NCBI RefSeq assembly: GCF_005121165.3
Contig: NZ_CP034413.3
Location: forward strand, 682,001 to 746,000
DNA: 64,000 bases
DNA from: Dysosmobacter welbionis
GTDB lineage: Bacteria; Bacillota; Clostridia; Oscillospirales; Oscillospiraceae
Reading direction: 5' to 3'
This document shows, one piece after another, positions 51,508 to 62,091 of the stretch. Below the pieces are notes generated by a model, which was not told where the DNA came from, did no database searches, and saw nothing but the letters and a program-made list of their open reading frames with translations. The first letter of the stretch is position 1, and each line of letters opens with the position of its first letter. A program made the position numbers and the translations under genes.

Positions 51508-51538
51508 AGGACCAAACCAAGGAAAGGAGCTGACCAGC

Positions 51539-51862
51539 ATGGCGGCTATCAATCTAAACAAGGAACAATTCCAGCAGATGGCAGAGGGCGGCAAGCCCAT
51601 CCTGGTGGATTTCTGGGCTCCCTGGTGCGGCTACTGCCGCCGGATCGGGCCCGCGTATGAGAAGATCGCGGACGAATACGGCGACCGTCTCACCGTGGCG
51701 AAGGTAAACATCGACGAGGAGGCCGCGCTGGCCGAGGCGGCGCAGATCGAGGTCATTCCTACGCTGGTCCTGTATCGGGACGGGAAAGCCGTGGATTCTA
51801 TCGTCAACCCCGGGTCCAAAGCGGCCATCGACCAGTTCATCCAGGAGGCTATGGCGAAGTAA
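51539..51862 (+). CDS. trxA: Thioredoxin
   Basis: A 107-aa thioredoxin fold with active site WAPWCGYCRR (Tyr in place of the usual Pro), cis-Pro in VIPTL. ATG 51539 follows AAAGGAG. Reduced by the TrxB encoded 13 bases downstream. The CGYC site would shift its redox potential compared with CGPC. Confidence 0.94.
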   Translation: MAAINLNKEQFQQMAEGGKPILVDFWAPWCGYCRRIGPAYEKIADEYGDRLTVAKVNIDEEAALAEAAQIEVIPTLVLYRDGKAVDSIVNPGSKAAIDQFIQEAMAK

Positions 51863-51875
51863 GGAGGCGGAATCC

Positions 51876-52805
51876 ATGGGCGAAACTCGTGTCTACGACA
51901 TGATCGTGGTGGGCGGCGGGCCGGGCGGCTATACGGCGGCGCTCTATGCAGCCAGGGCCGGGCTGGATACACTGGTGCTGGAGAAACTCTCGGCAGGCGG
52001 GCAGATGGCCCTGACGGAGGAGATCGACAACTATCCCGGCTATGAGGACGGGATCGACGGCTTCACCCTGGCGGAGAAGATGCAGCGGCAGGCAGAGCGG
52101 TTCGGTGCGCAGACAGCGTACGCACAGGTGGAGCGCATGGAACTGACCGCTGCCCCCAAGGCGCTGAAGACCAGCGAGGGGACCTTTTATGCCAGGACGG
52201 TAATCCTTGCCACCGGAGCCAATCCCAGGGAGCTGGGCCTTGCAGGCGAGGAGGCCCTGGTGGGCCGGGGTGTGGCCTACTGTGCCGCCTGCGACGGGAT
52301 GCGCTACAAGGGCAAAACGGTCGCCGTGGTGGGCGGCGGGAATTCCGCCGCCGGCGACGCCCTGCTTTTGAGCCGTATCGCCGAAAGGGTGGTCCTGGTG
52401 CACCGCAGGGACCAGCTACGGGCCACGAAGATCTACCACGAGCCACTGATACAGGCAGAGAACGTGGAATTCCGCTGGAACAGCACTGTTACGGAGCTGC
52501 TGCACGAAGAGAAGCTGACCGGCATCCGGCTGCGGGATGTGCAGACCGGGGCGGAATCCGTCCTTCCCTGCGACGGGCTCTTCATCAGCGTCGGCAGAAA
52601 GCCGGCCACGGAGCTGGTGAAAGGCCAGCTGGAGCTGGATGCCGGCGGCTATGTGACGGCGGACGAAACCACAAGGACCAATCTCCCCGGCGTCTATGCC
52701 GTGGGCGATGTACGGACGAAGCCGCTGCGCCAGGTAGTGACGGCCGTGGCCGATGGGGCCATGGCGGTCCACATGGCGGAAGAATATCTGGCAGGCGGCG
52801 CCTGA
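51876..52805 (+). CDS. trxB: Thioredoxin reductase
   Basis: A 309-aa FAD enzyme: GGGPGGYTAALYAARAG (FAD), redox pair CAACDG, GGGNSAAGDALLLS (NADPH site) and GVYAVGDVR. AAGGAGG lies upstream. Forms an operon with trxA and ends at a clear terminator. Confidence 0.95.
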   Translation: MGETRVYDMIVVGGGPGGYTAALYAARAGLDTLVLEKLSAGGQMALTEEIDNYPGYEDGIDGFTLAEKMQRQAERFGAQTAYAQVERMELTAAPKALKTSEGTFYARTVILATGANPRELGLAGEEALVGRGVAYCAACDGMRYKGKTVAVVGGGNSAAGDALLLSRIAERVVLVHRRDQLRATKIYHEPLIQAENVEFRWNSTVTELLHEEKLTGIRLRDVQTGAESVLPCDGLFISVGRKPATELVKGQLELDAGGYVTADETTRTNLPGVYAVGDVRTKPLRQVVTAVADGAMAVHMAEEYLAGGA

Positions 52806-52907
52806 TCGAAGAAATGCGGCAGAGAACGGCTGAAGTCCTCCCGCATATATGCCCATCCCGTTCAAAATGCAGGCATCCGGGATGCAGGCGGCCTGAAAAG
52901 AACACAG

Positions 52908-52951
52908 CTGCCCGGAGTATCTGATGGAACAGATTCCTCCGGGCAGTTTTT
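52908..52951 (+). terminator. Terminator of trxA-trxB
   Basis: CTGCCCGGAG / CTCCGGGCAG (52908-52917 with 52937-52946) followed by TTTTTG. Confidence 0.85.
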
Positions 52952-53042
52952 GTATCCTTGTTTTGCAGAGCGGCAGGCCACGGAAAAGGAACCTGTCATG
53001 CGGCAAACCGCGCGGTCCGGCGGAGCCCTTTGGGCAGGATCC

Positions 53043-55040
53043 TCAGTTCTGTTCCAGCAGCCGTCTGACTTCTGAAATACTGTCCACCGGCCGGGCACAG
53101 GCGCCGTTCCGGCATAGATAGTACCGGACGCCTGTCTCCGGAATCGGATAGGCCTCCGTGAAGGGGGCAAGCTCCTCCAGCGGCTTTGCCGTCTCCGGCG
53201 TTTTCACCAGCACCGTCAGTTCGGGCCTGGAGGCCTCCCGCAGAAAAGCCGCCAACTCCTCCGGCATGGTCCGGGCCGCGCAGACCAGCTCCGCCGAGGG
53301 CCACAGCTCCTCCAGAAACACCAGCATGGCAAAACCGTGTCCGGCGGGATAGGTCCGGGTGGCCCCAGCCAGATAGCCCAGCTGCAGATCGGCGGCGGTC
53401 CGCCAGCGGGCCTCCCCGGTGAGGCGGGCCAGGCGGGAGAGAACCAGCGCCGCTGCCGCATTGCCCGACGGCATGGCCCCGTCATAGGTCTCCTTTGTCC
53501 GGGTGATGAGCTGTTCCCCATCCGCCGCGTAGGGGTAAAACCCGCCGTTTTTCCCGTCAAAAAACTGCTCCAGCAGCCGTGCCGTCAGGTCCCCGGCCTC
53601 CGCCAGATAGGCGGTCCGGAAGGTCACGCCGTAGAGTTCCAGCAAGCCCCAGGCGCAGAAGGCGTAATCATCCAGCTTTCCGGGGTGGGCCGCCTGCCCC
53701 GCCCGCCATCTGGCCAGCAGACGACCGTTTTCCTCTGTGAGGCTCCGCTTCAAAAATGCCGCGGCTCCCACGGCGGCGTCCCGATAGCGGGGCTCATCCA
53801 GGGCCAGTCCCGCCCGGGCCAGGGCCGCAATCATCAGTCCATTCCATGCGGCAAGCACCTTGTCGTCCCTGTGGAGGCAGGTCCGTTCCAAGCGGTAGGC
53901 ATACACCCTCTCCCGCAGGGGCCTGATGCGCACCGGCTCCCGCTGGACCTGTTCCCGGCCGATTAGGTTGAGGATATTTTTCCCCGCAAAGTTCCCCGTC
54001 TCGGTGACGCCGTACCAGCCGCAGAACGCCTCTGCGTCCTCCGGTCCCAGCAGGTCTCTCAGCTCGCCTTCGGTGAATACATAGTATTTCCCCTCCTCGC
54101 CCTCGCTGTCCGCGTCCTGTCCGCAGTAGAATCCGCCCTGAAAATCACGCAGCTCCCGCAGGACGTAATCCAGCGTGCGGCGGACGATCTCCCCATAGAG
54201 CGGGCGCCGGGTCTGCTGATAGGCCTCCGTATAGGCCAGTGCCAGCAGGGCGTTGTCATAGAGCATCTTTTCAAAGTGGGGCACCAGCCACATTTCATCG
54301 GTAGAGTACCGGGCAAAGCCGCCGCCCACATGGTCGAACAGGCCGCCTCGGTACATGCTCTCCAGCGTCTGCTCCGCCATGGCCCCGGCCTGGGACTCCC
54401 CTGTGCGCCGGGCGTACCGGAGCAGGAAGATCAGATTATGAGGCGTGGGGAATTTTGGCGCGTGCCCGAAGCCGCCCCAGCGGGTGTCAAAACTCCGGGC
54501 GTAAAGGCCCGCCGCCATGCCTGCCAGTGCCCGGTCTGGAAAGCCGGTGCCTGCGCCCTCCGCTTCCCTGAGCCGGTCGGTCAGCGCCTCTCCGGCGGTC
54601 AGCAGACTGCCCCTATCTTCCCGCCACAGGCGCGCCGCCTGCTGCAGCAGGGACAGCAGCGCCTGTCTGGGGAGGTACGTCCCCGCCCAGAAGGGCTCCT
54701 GCTCCGGCGTGAGCAGCACCGTCAGCGGCCATCCGCCGGAGCCTGTCATAGCCACGCAGGCGGCCATATAGACCGCGTCCACATCCGGGCGCTCCTCCCG
54801 GTCGACTTTGATCGGGATAAAATCCCGGTTGATCGCCTCCGCCACCGTCTCGTCCTCAAAGGACTCATGGGCCATGACGTGGCACCAGTGGCAGGTGGAG
54901 TAGCCGATGCTGAGGAACACCGGCTTGTCCTCCTCCCGTGCGGTCTGGAATGCCTCGCTCCCCCAGGGCCGCCAGTCCACGGGATTTTCCCGGTGCTGGA
55001 GCAGATACGGGGATTGTTCAAATTGCAGCCGGTTGGGCAT
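53043..55040 (-). CDS. YyaL/DUF255 thioredoxin-domain protein
   Basis: A 665-aa protein: [20 protein letters not shown] start, thioredoxin-like segment [18 protein letters not shown] (CxxC), then a six-hairpin glycosidase-like region ([32 protein letters not shown]). ATG 55040 follows AAGGAGG. The family (SPATA20/YyaL) is widespread; activity not established. Confidence 0.92.
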   Translation of the reverse strand: MPNRLQFEQSPYLLQHRENPVDWRPWGSEAFQTAREEDKPVFLSIGYSTCHWCHVMAHESFEDETVAEAINRDFIPIKVDREERPDVDAVYMAACVAMTGSGGWPLTVLLTPEQEPFWAGTYLPRQALLSLLQQAARLWREDRGSLLTAGEALTDRLREAEGAGTGFPDRALAGMAAGLYARSFDTRWGGFGHAPKFPTPHNLIFLLRYARRTGESQAGAMAEQTLESMYRGGLFDHVGGGFARYSTDEMWLVPHFEKMLYDNALLALAYTEAYQQTRRPLYGEIVRRTLDYVLRELRDFQGGFYCGQDADSEGEEGKYYVFTEGELRDLLGPEDAEAFCGWYGVTETGNFAGKNILNLIGREQVQREPVRIRPLRERVYAYRLERTCLHRDDKVLAAWNGLMIAALARAGLALDEPRYRDAAVGAAAFLKRSLTEENGRLLARWRAGQAAHPGKLDDYAFCAWGLLELYGVTFRTAYLAEAGDLTARLLEQFFDGKNGGFYPYAADGEQLITRTKETYDGAMPSGNAAAALVLSRLARLTGEARWRTAADLQLGYLAGATRTYPAGHGFAMLVFLEELWPSAELVCAARTMPEELAAFLREASRPELTVLVKTPETAKPLEELAPFTEAYPIPETGVRYYLCRNGACARPVDSISEVRRLLEQN

Positions 55041-55300
55041 GGGTCGTCCTCCTTTGACCGGGCGGCGCACTGCCGCCCGCATGGTTCCGCAGGTTTTCCG
55101 TCCAGTGCCGCGCTTGCCCCCTGCTTATACAAGGCGTTTTCCCCATCCGGCACGGGCCGGGGGCCGCAGTTTGTTCCGCGGACTTCCGCCTCAGCGGGCC
55201 AGATCCGGCGGGAGCGGCCGGGCAAAGCGCGCCCCTGGTGTCGGACCGGGCAGGTAGATTCCGGCAAGTAGCGCCCTGGCCCGCCAAGGTATCCAGGTCG

Positions 55301-55673
55301 TCATGCCTTCCCCCGCCAAAAAGTCTTGCAGTGGGCCTTTTCGGTGCGGTTGAAGGCGATCATCCGGCGCAGCAGCGTGTAATCCACGTCCCTCTCCCAC
55401 GGGATGCGGAACAGCATTTTGCCCCGGCATAGCCGCCCCGGGCGATTTCCCGGAAAAAGCCCTCCAAGCCCGCCCCGGAGAAACGGCCAGATGCCCGGCG
55501 GAGACGCTGATCCCGACGATGAACGTCCCATGATCTGTGAACACAGGCTGGTTCCATGCAACCCTGAGCTCCAGGCCGGAAAACGTCCGTTCCGCCCACT
55601 CCAGCACCTCCGCCATACGGACGCGGCGCTGCGGCGCTTTCGCCTGCGCCAGATAATCTGCTAAGGTCTCCAA
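55301..55673 (-). pseudogene. DUF1801-type iron-chaperone-like protein, frameshifted
   Basis: Reads LETLADYLAQAK, RMAEVLEWAERTFSGLELRV, AWNQPVFTDHGTFIVGISVS in one frame, GLEGFFREIARGGYAG in a second, KMLFRIPWERDVDYTLLRRM and CKTFWRGKA in a third. Together they form one DUF1801 protein of about 124 aa; two frameshifts separate the parts. TTG 55673 is a guess. Confidence 0.72.
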
Positions 55674-55868
55674 TCCACCCGCCCCTTCACATCCAAAGAG
55701 CAGAAATAGTCTGTGCATTTCAGGAGGGATTATCACCCCTCGCCTCAAGCAGCGGCGCCCCGGGCGGCCGCTCTTCCGTCAGGACCTGCAGCCTGTTCCG
55801 GAAACGAGGGCCTCCTTCAGGTTCATTTCCTGCCCTCCTTGCCCAGGCTGATCTTGTATCCATCATAA

Positions 55869-56150
55869 GTGAAAAAGGGCCGCACCCGGGCGGAGGTGGA
55901 CCAGGTAACTGCCTGTCTCACCGGGTACACGCTGGCGGACCTCGCCCGGCTGGAGCGGTCCAGCGTCACCTGCGCTCACTTTTTTCAACGTGCCCCCGCC
56001 ATGAATCCTGACCGTGCCCTCATCACCGACAAGGTCTGCGGTGTCCGGGTATGGGACCTGCTGATACGGGATATCCGGTATCTGGGCAAGCTGGTGGACG
56101 AGCTGCCCAAGGGACCCCTATGGAGCAGATTCTCCGGAAAAACAAGTATG
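55869..56150 (+). pseudogene. DUF2200 protein remnant
   Basis: KKGRTRAEVDQVTACLTGYT, APAMNPDRALITDKVCGVRV and IRYLGKLVDELPKG match DUF2200 in order; the first 20-25 residues are replaced by a stop (TAA) directly upstream, and the end PMEQILRKNK lies in another frame. Both a truncation and a frameshift. Confidence 0.75.
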
Positions 56151-56169
56151 TCCCGGAGCTTCTGGCCTT

Positions 56170-56898
56170 TCAGAAACTCGGGGCTGTTTTCGCCTCGAGA
56201 GCCCTTTGCTTTGCCGCCGAGAAGGGGCAGCGTTTTCCGATGCACTGGCTGTTTCGGGCACTGTAAGAGCAGACGGGCACGCTGTGCTGCATCTCCACCC
56301 CCAGGTGCTCCCGGACAAAGTCCACGGCAGCCTGGACGGCCAGCCAGGAATCCCGTTTGCAGCACCGGGGGCCACCCACCTTGCCGATGCTGTCCAGGGC
56401 CCGGGCGGTCATCTGATTGCTCAATCCCCAGGGCTCCCGGGCCAGGGGCGTGGATGCCGTGGCGATGGCCAGGAACTGCCCCGCGCTGATCCCCGCCCCG
56501 CAGGCGCCCCAGAAGCCGCAGGCCCCGCCGGGGACAGCTTTGCCCCGGCTGTACATCTCCCGGAGAGCGCTCTCCAGGTCCAACTTGCCCCCGGCATTTT
56601 TATAGGCGGTGAGCAGCGCCGCTCCCACCATCACATGGTGCTCTGGCCCGTGCATATGGCAGAAGGACAGGTCCATCATCCGGCGGAGGATAGCGGCGGG
56701 GTCGGCGGAAGTCTCCGCCAAGCACAGGCCGAAGATGGTGTCCATGCCCTGGGTATGGCAGTCATTGCAAACATAATGGCCGTTGACGCACCGGGTCTTG
56801 CTGGATTCCTTTTTATGGCAGATGGCGCACTCCATGTCCTCGTCCCGGACCAGATATTCCAGCGGTGCCTTGCAGATCAGGCATTCTTCTGGATGCAA
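56170..56898 (-). CDS. DUF5714 cysteine-rich protein
   Basis: A 242-aa protein: zinc-ribbon-like start ECLICKAPL ... MECAICHKK, CVNGHYVCNDCH, then a C-terminal half with GACGFWGACGAGISAG and a terminal CPFS. Pattern fits DUF5714, often found near radical-SAM or methyltransferase genes in anaerobes. TTG 56898 (GGGAGGAG 8 bases upstream) is preferred; GTG 56907 is possible. Confidence 0.75.
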   Translation of the reverse strand: MHPEECLICKAPLEYLVRDEDMECAICHKKESSKTRCVNGHYVCNDCHTQGMDTIFGLCLAETSADPAAILRRMMDLSFCHMHGPEHHVMVGAALLTAYKNAGGKLDLESALREMYSRGKAVPGGACGFWGACGAGISAGQFLAIATASTPLAREPWGLSNQMTARALDSIGKVGGPRCCKRDSWLAVQAAVDFVREHLGVEMQHSVPVCSYSARNSQCIGKRCPFSAAKQRALEAKTAPSF

Positions 56899-57151
56899 AT
56901 CGATCACTCCTCCCTTATCCGCAGCGCAGGAAGTCACGCGGCTGCGCAGTCCCGACGCCCCCCACAATATGCTGTGGGGAAATGTTCTTTCTCATAAATC
57001 GGCTCCCCCCGATGCGTTCATCCACACATCAGCTGTGTACTCTCTCCTGTTATTTTCTATCATACAATAGCCAAGATAACCCGCTGAATGTAAAATCCGC
57101 TTAAGGGGAGCAAACATTTTCTCCGGCTGTACATGCAGTCATTCTATCCGT

Positions 57152-58030
57152 TCAGCGTTTTCCGGAAGCATAGTCGCCCATATGGATGTCCACCACTCCC
57201 CTGGGCGGCTGGATCAGGGCATCCTCGTACTGGCACTTCCACTGAATCTCCCGGCTCATCCGGCCATTCTCTATGCCGTCAATCGTTTCCCCATCCCCAA
57301 TGGGGTTATCATGCTCCAGTATGTACGACGCCGCATTATAGGCGTGGTTCACTACCCAGTTGGGATCCATGCTATGGAAGTGGTACTGGAGGTCCGGCAG
57401 GAACAGGGTGTTCATGCCCACTGTGTCGATGAGCATATCCTCGGTGCCCTCAATGTTGAAGAAGCGGACATTGACACCAAATCGGATGAAGCGGTCCGAG
57501 CCCTCGATCTGGTGGGAACGCACATATTCCGCCAGCAAGAGCTTGCCGCAGTTCTGGAAATAGAACGCCTCACAGGTGGGGTACAGCTCTGCCAGGGCCT
57601 CCACGAAGTCGGCGTCCAGGTTGGCCCTCTCCAGGGCCGGAAGCGCCGCCGCCAGCATATCAGTGGCCACGACCTGATACCGGCACTCCCGAAAGATTCG
57701 CTCTCGGTCCTCCCGGCAGTCCCACATCTGGCTCATAAGGAACGCATCGAAGCCCTTGCCCTTGAATTTGTCACATCCCATCACCATCAGCTGCACCGGG
57801 CATTTGCCGTCCTGAAATTCCGCGATATGATCCAGGGCAGCAAAGCCTGCCATCTTTTTATCACGGCAGAAACACTCTACCGCGCCGATGTGCTTTTTCA
57901 TCACAGCGGTCATCTCATCCTTGTCCGGCATGTCTACCGGCTCTTTGAACAGCATTTGAATGAGATAGGGGCCGCCGGGCTGGGGCCCTTTTTTGTCATC
58001 CAGGTTTTGCCGGAACACTTGATTACTCAT
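57152..58030 (-). CDS. DUF4261 domain protein
   Basis: A 292-aa protein. The C-terminal part has the DUF4261 pattern: NVRFFNIEGTEDMLIDTVGM, FLPDLQYHFH and EIQWKCQYEDALIQPP. Members occur next to SMI1/KNR4 and DUF4304 genes in polymorphic-toxin immunity arrays. Last gene of a minus-strand array. Immunity function is inferred from neighbours. 56899-57151 shows no gene. Confidence 0.75.
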   Translation of the reverse strand: MSNQVFRQNLDDKKGPQPGGPYLIQMLFKEPVDMPDKDEMTAVMKKHIGAVECFCRDKKMAGFAALDHIAEFQDGKCPVQLMVMGCDKFKGKGFDAFLMSQMWDCREDRERIFRECRYQVVATDMLAAALPALERANLDADFVEALAELYPTCEAFYFQNCGKLLLAEYVRSHQIEGSDRFIRFGVNVRFFNIEGTEDMLIDTVGMNTLFLPDLQYHFHSMDPNWVVNHAYNAASYILEHDNPIGDGETIDGIENGRMSREIQWKCQYEDALIQPPRGVVDIHMGDYASGKR

Positions 58031-58075
58031 TTTTGTCCTCCTTATAGCAGCAGACCATGTAACAACGGGCGATCG

Positions 58076-58216
58076 CTACTTTGTATGCGGGGTTACTCCA
58101 AAAATCAAAAAAAGAGCCACACTAAATAGAACCAATCCGATGAAGTTGCGCTCTATCAGCAGTTTTATGGCCAAGAGAAGCAGCAGACCACAAACCAGAA
58201 TAATAATACCATTCAT
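58076..58216 (-). CDS. Small membrane protein (46 aa)
   Basis: ATG overlaps the stop of the DUF4304 gene (ATGA). Two hydrophobic helices (GIIILVCGLLLLLAIKLLI; GLVLFSVALFLIFGV) joined by ERNFI. Coupled translation and clean codon use suggest a real gene. Confidence 0.6.
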   Translation of the reverse strand: MNGIIILVCGLLLLLAIKLLIERNFIGLVLFSVALFLIFGVTPHTK

Positions 58217-59087
58217 TTCTTTTTATCCATTTTGTCAGGGAACAGCTTGAACCGAAACGCCAGTTCCTGATTAACGATTTCCTTGGGCAGCTTTCGGGGA
58301 TTGGCGATTAGATACCAAGCCCGATAAGTCCGCTTTTCCATGTCCTGCTCCTGAAGGTAGATCTGATAGCCCGCTTCGTCCTCCTCCGTCCAAGTGTCAT
58401 ACTGCTTCTTGGCCTGGACATGGTTTCCCACGACCACGTCCAATTCCTCCACGGAGCGGCTGGCGGCCCAAGCATGGTCCACATCGCCAGCATGGGAGAA
58501 ATAGAAGATTTGCATCCCCATCCACCGGCGCACCTTGCTTTCCGGCGTTCCACGCAATTCCGCCTGACGGCGGTACTCCGCCAGCTGCTCTGGTGTTCCG
58601 TATCTTTCCACCGCCTGCTCCTCCACATGAATACGCCAACTGTAATCCTCCGGCTGGGTAAAGGGGGCGCAGACCGGCTGTAACGCCTCTGCCGGGTCCT
58701 CCTCAAAGCGGTCGATAAAGTCAAGGTAGCGGGCTTTGATTAAGGGCAGAAAAGTGTCCAGCAACCCGGTATCCAACCGCAGGTCCTCTGTCAGCATCCG
58801 GAAGAACGAACCGCCTGTTATCGGTTCTATTTTGAAAGAGTAGAGAAAGTCATCCCCCTGCTTAATGATGCAGCTGAATCCCACCTCCACATTTCCATGG
58901 CCGATTTCGTAGTCTATGTAGTTGTAGCGGCTCCGCTCAAACCAGATCAGGTAGGTCAGGCCGTTTTTCGTTCTCTTTTGAAGTTGCCCTTTTTCAGACG
59001 CTTCCAGCCCTTTTCCTCCAGCCCCAGCCCGTTCCACAGGTAGTCCAGAAGCTCCTGAAATATATCTGCCGGGCGTTTTTGTTCCAT
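58213..59087 (-). pseudogene. DUF4304-like protein, frameshifted near its start
   Basis: The true N-terminus is MEQKRPADIFQELLDYLWNG ... WKRLKKGNF from ATG 59087 (GGGAGG upstream); near 58985 the frame changes to KNGLTYLIWFERSRYNYIDY. The break is beside AAAAA/GGG runs. The N-terminal pattern (helix, LKKxxF, IWFERS) fits DUF4304; the C-terminal 150 residues are unassigned. Full length about 290 aa. Could be an indel error. Confidence 0.65.
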
Positions 59088-59104
59088 AAAATCCTCCCAA
59101 CCGC

Positions 59105-59818
59105 TTATGCTTGTTCCTCACTTTTTCCAATCACATCCGCTAATTGAGTACTGACAGTATCTATGTAGAGATGCACCCCATCCCGATCACAGTGGTACAG
59201 GTTTGAGTAGCTTGTACTCTCATTAGGGCGGATAGGGTTAGGCTCCACCACCTCGGTAGCTTCCAGCAGACCGACACCCAGTTCCGCCGCGGCAGTGAGA
59301 GCCTTTTTCAGCACGGCAAGCTGTCCGTTACTCCAAAGTCCCTCCAAATCCTCCAGCACCTTTGGGTCCTGCTCCAGATCCCGGAGAAGCTGTGTAACCT
59401 GCTTTGGAGACAGGTACACGCCGGAACAGTAGTTTTCAATGATCTGATTTTCTGCCGGATTTGGAAAAGCTGTTGGTGTCACCTGTGCCCATGGGGTGAA
59501 ATACCGGGCATATTCCGGCTTTTCTTCCACCAGGAAAGAAAAGGCACTGCCTCTGGTGTAATAGTAATCCCGGAAAAAGCCCTGGATCACCGCAATATAA
59601 AAGCCGTGGCTCTTATCAAACAATTCATCCGGCTCTGTCCCCGCACCGACCCGCAGAGTATCCAGATATTTTTCCGCATAGAAGTCCTCCATTCCGTGCT
59701 GTGCGGCAAGGGCCAGCACCTTTTCCTCCTGCCCCTGCTGTACCCAGGAAAGCGGGGTAAAATACCATTCCCGCATTTCTTCCGGCGAAATCGGGTGAAA
59801 ACTGACATCGTATCCCAT
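59105..59818 (-). CDS. Unknown protein of the immunity array (237 aa)
   Basis: Starts MGYDVSFHPISPEEM, helical, acidic, no membrane segment. It ends 17 bases before the DUF4304-type start and follows the 59830 gene by 11 bases. No named family; position suggests an immunity protein. Confidence 0.7.
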   Translation of the reverse strand: MGYDVSFHPISPEEMREWYFTPLSWVQQGQEEKVLALAAQHGMEDFYAEKYLDTLRVGAGTEPDELFDKSHGFYIAVIQGFFRDYYYTRGSAFSFLVEEKPEYARYFTPWAQVTPTAFPNPAENQIIENYCSGVYLSPKQVTQLLRDLEQDPKVLEDLEGLWSNGQLAVLKKALTAAAELGVGLLEATEVVEPNPIRPNESTSYSNLYHCDRDGVHLYIDTVSTQLADVIGKSEEQA

Positions 59819-59829
59819 AAAGCTCCTCC

Positions 59830-60608
59830 TTAATAATCCAGTAAAATGGGCACCTGCTGTTCCTCGGCAAACCGCATGGCCCGCCAGAACATGGAGAAGG
59901 CGAACTTGGCAAGGGACTGGGTATCATACTGGGTATGCTCCGAGATGTCCGCCTTGCTGTACTGTCCATCCGGGCCTACGGTTCCGTCTGCCGGGTATCC
60001 CTCCGTGTCTGCCCAATCAAGGATGGTATCCTCATCGGCCTGCCACGCCAGCTGGTTCAGCTTCTCCAGCTCCTTCCGCAGTCCGCCCACCGTGCCGATG
60101 GCGGCGGTGTCGTCGGTAGGCAGAGGTGCTTGGAAGAAGAAGGCGTCCGGCAGAGGCAGCCACCAGGTAGCCCCACGGAACAGGGACCATACCCGCTCCT
60201 GGTCCGCCGCAAGGCGGGCGACCAGGGGATGCTCCCCGAAGTTCCAGTCCTTCTCCACAGTGGGAGGCACCGGTTCCTCGTATGTATGGCAGGCGGCCGC
60301 CAGCAGCATGGCGCCGAAGGCATCCCAATCCGGCTTGTCGGTGTAGTAGGGGCTCTCGTTATTCTCCGGCCAGGGAGCGTAGGGGGCTGGCCCGGCTGAG
60401 AAATGGCGTTCAGAATCTGATCCCGCCAGTTCTCCACCGCCGCCTGGACCTCGGCCGGGGACAGTTCCTCCTCGTTGTCAGCGGGTTCCCCGTCCGGGGT
60501 GATGCGGTTGAAGGCGTATCCGTTTTCCTCCGCCCACTGCTGAACAACGGTTTTCCAGTTGTGAGAATAGTACCGGGTCAATGTTCCGGCGTAGATATCA
60601 AGTCCCAT
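59830..60608 (-). pseudogene. Unknown immunity-array protein, frameshifted
   Basis: Start MGLDIYAGTLTRYYSHNWKT at 60608; the frame changes near 60380 at GGGCCAGCCCCCTACG. The second frame continues APYAPWPENNESPYYTDKPD and ends in FWRAMRFAEEQQVPILLDY. One missing base in the C/G runs would restore about 259 aa. No family recognised. Confidence 0.65.
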
Positions 60609-60636
60609 TATGATGCCTCCTTTTTTGTCTGTACGG

Positions 60637-61296
60637 TCATTCTTTTGCCGGAGCGAACAGTCGGTCAATCTTCTCCAGATTGTATTCCAAGATCCAGTCA
60701 TTGAATTGATGATAGAGCGGCAGTAGCAGCTCCCGTGAGCCGCCCAGTATATCCAACCCACGGTCATCGTACAGATGGTAGAGGAATGGCCCCGGCCCGG
60801 TCAGATAGACGCTGGACACAAAGCCGTTCCAGCCGCCGATGTCCCCCAGAATGATCTCCTGGAGAAGCCGCTCCGGTTGAAAGCTGATTTTGCTGAGATC
60901 CCAGTAAAACTGTACTTGTGCATATGTATCCCCGTCCTCGTCCATCATGGTCGCTGTGACCTGCTCATGCGGGGCAGGAAGTGCGGCCCTCTGCTGGATG
61001 GCCGTCAGCAGGGACTCGACAGGTTTTTCTTCGGGATACCCGTCAATCCGCAGAATACCCGGCGGCGCTGGAAGGTTCCGGTAGATCATAATCGCCCGCT
61101 CCAGTGCGCCTTGAACATAGGCGGGGTTTGGAGTTAGTTTCTCGGTGTTCTCGTCCGAATAGGTGCATTCCAGATAGACTGGTTCATCTCCGCCGATTTC
61201 AAACCGGATGGCGACCGGGGCATGATGGAACAGCGGATGTTCCAGCCACGCCATACCAAGATTATGTAAGATGGTGTCAAAATCCTCCGCCAGCAT
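60637..61296 (-). CDS. DUF3885 domain protein
   Basis: A 219-aa protein: EHPLFHHAPVAIRFEIGG early and FLYHLYDDRGLDILGGSREL plus QFNDWILEYNLEKIDRLF at the end, the DUF3885 signature. Acidic and soluble. Common in polymorphic-toxin immunity arrays; part of the same strand run. Confidence 0.8.
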   Translation of the reverse strand: MLAEDFDTILHNLGMAWLEHPLFHHAPVAIRFEIGGDEPVYLECTYSDENTEKLTPNPAYVQGALERAIMIYRNLPAPPGILRIDGYPEEKPVESLLTAIQQRAALPAPHEQVTATMMDEDGDTYAQVQFYWDLSKISFQPERLLQEIILGDIGGWNGFVSSVYLTGPGPFLYHLYDDRGLDILGGSRELLLPLYHQFNDWILEYNLEKIDRLFAPAKE

Positions 61297-61308
61297 TGCA
61301 CACCTCCA

Positions 61309-61662
61309 CTATTTCCACTCAAAGGGCTCCTTTAAGTGGCATTTCTCCATAATTTTCTTTTCCAAAGCTTCATAGGCATCCATATCCTCTGGCTGCGCTG
61401 GAATACCCTTTTCCCACCAATAACCGTTCCCATAGTAGAAAAACATGGCCCAGTAATAAGGCCGGTCATGGCTGAATATCGCCACTCCCACGGCATCGGC
61501 CACTGGCTCTGCCAGCGGTGCGCGTTCCACTGTCTGAGAGGCTTCCTCATAGGAGATCCCCACCAGCTCCACCAGCAGGTGCTTCACCAGTTCGCAGAAG
61601 CTATACTGGTTGAAGATGACCTGACCATTCTCATCTTTGAACACAAGTCCATCTCTCACCAT
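61309..61662 (-). CDS. Unknown immunity-array protein (117 aa)
   Basis: MVRDGLVFKDENGQVIFNQY start, centre DAVGVAIFSHDRPYYWAMFF, acidic. 12 bases upstream of the DUF3885 gene. No named family. Confidence 0.65.
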   Translation of the reverse strand: MVRDGLVFKDENGQVIFNQYSFCELVKHLLVELVGISYEEASQTVERAPLAEPVADAVGVAIFSHDRPYYWAMFFYYGNGYWWEKGIPAQPEDMDAYEALEKKIMEKCHLKEPFEWK

Positions 61663-61713
61663 AGTATTTCTCTCCGTTTCTTAACCTGCATCCTTGGCAT
61701 GGGCATAGTCCCG

Positions 61714-62073
61714 TCAAGTCATCTCATACAGCAGGGCAGCGTCGCTCTGCACCAGCTCCAGATGGGAGCGCAGCGTTTCAAGTCCGCTTTGCACCGCCTC
61801 GGTGGGCAGCTCCCAGTCTGCGGCAATTTCGGCGGCCAGCTCCGGGAGGCTCTGCTCCCGCAGAGTTGCCAGCAGTTCAGACGCCAGCTCTCCCTCCAGC
61901 AGAGCGCAGTCCAGAGTGTTCTCCGTCTGGGGAGCGGGAAATCGGACATCCAGATCCAGCTCGCTCTCACACCAGTCCCAGATGGCCATGTAGACCGCGC
62001 CGGAGCAGTCACCGTTGGACAGCTCCTGCCGCTGACCGTCTTTGAGCAGATAAAAGGATGCGATCTGTGACAT
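61714..62073 (-). CDS. Unknown immunity-array protein (119 aa)
   Basis: MSQIASFYLLKDGQRQELSN start, strongly acidic, helical C-terminus with ELAAEIAADWELP. 18 bases after the SF0329-type gene. No named family. Confidence 0.65.
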   Translation of the reverse strand: MSQIASFYLLKDGQRQELSNGDCSGAVYMAIWDWCESELDLDVRFPAPQTENTLDCALLEGELASELLATLREQSLPELAAEIAADWELPTEAVQSGLETLRSHLELVQSDAALLYEMT

Positions 62074-62091
62074 GGCAGTTCCTCCTGAATG

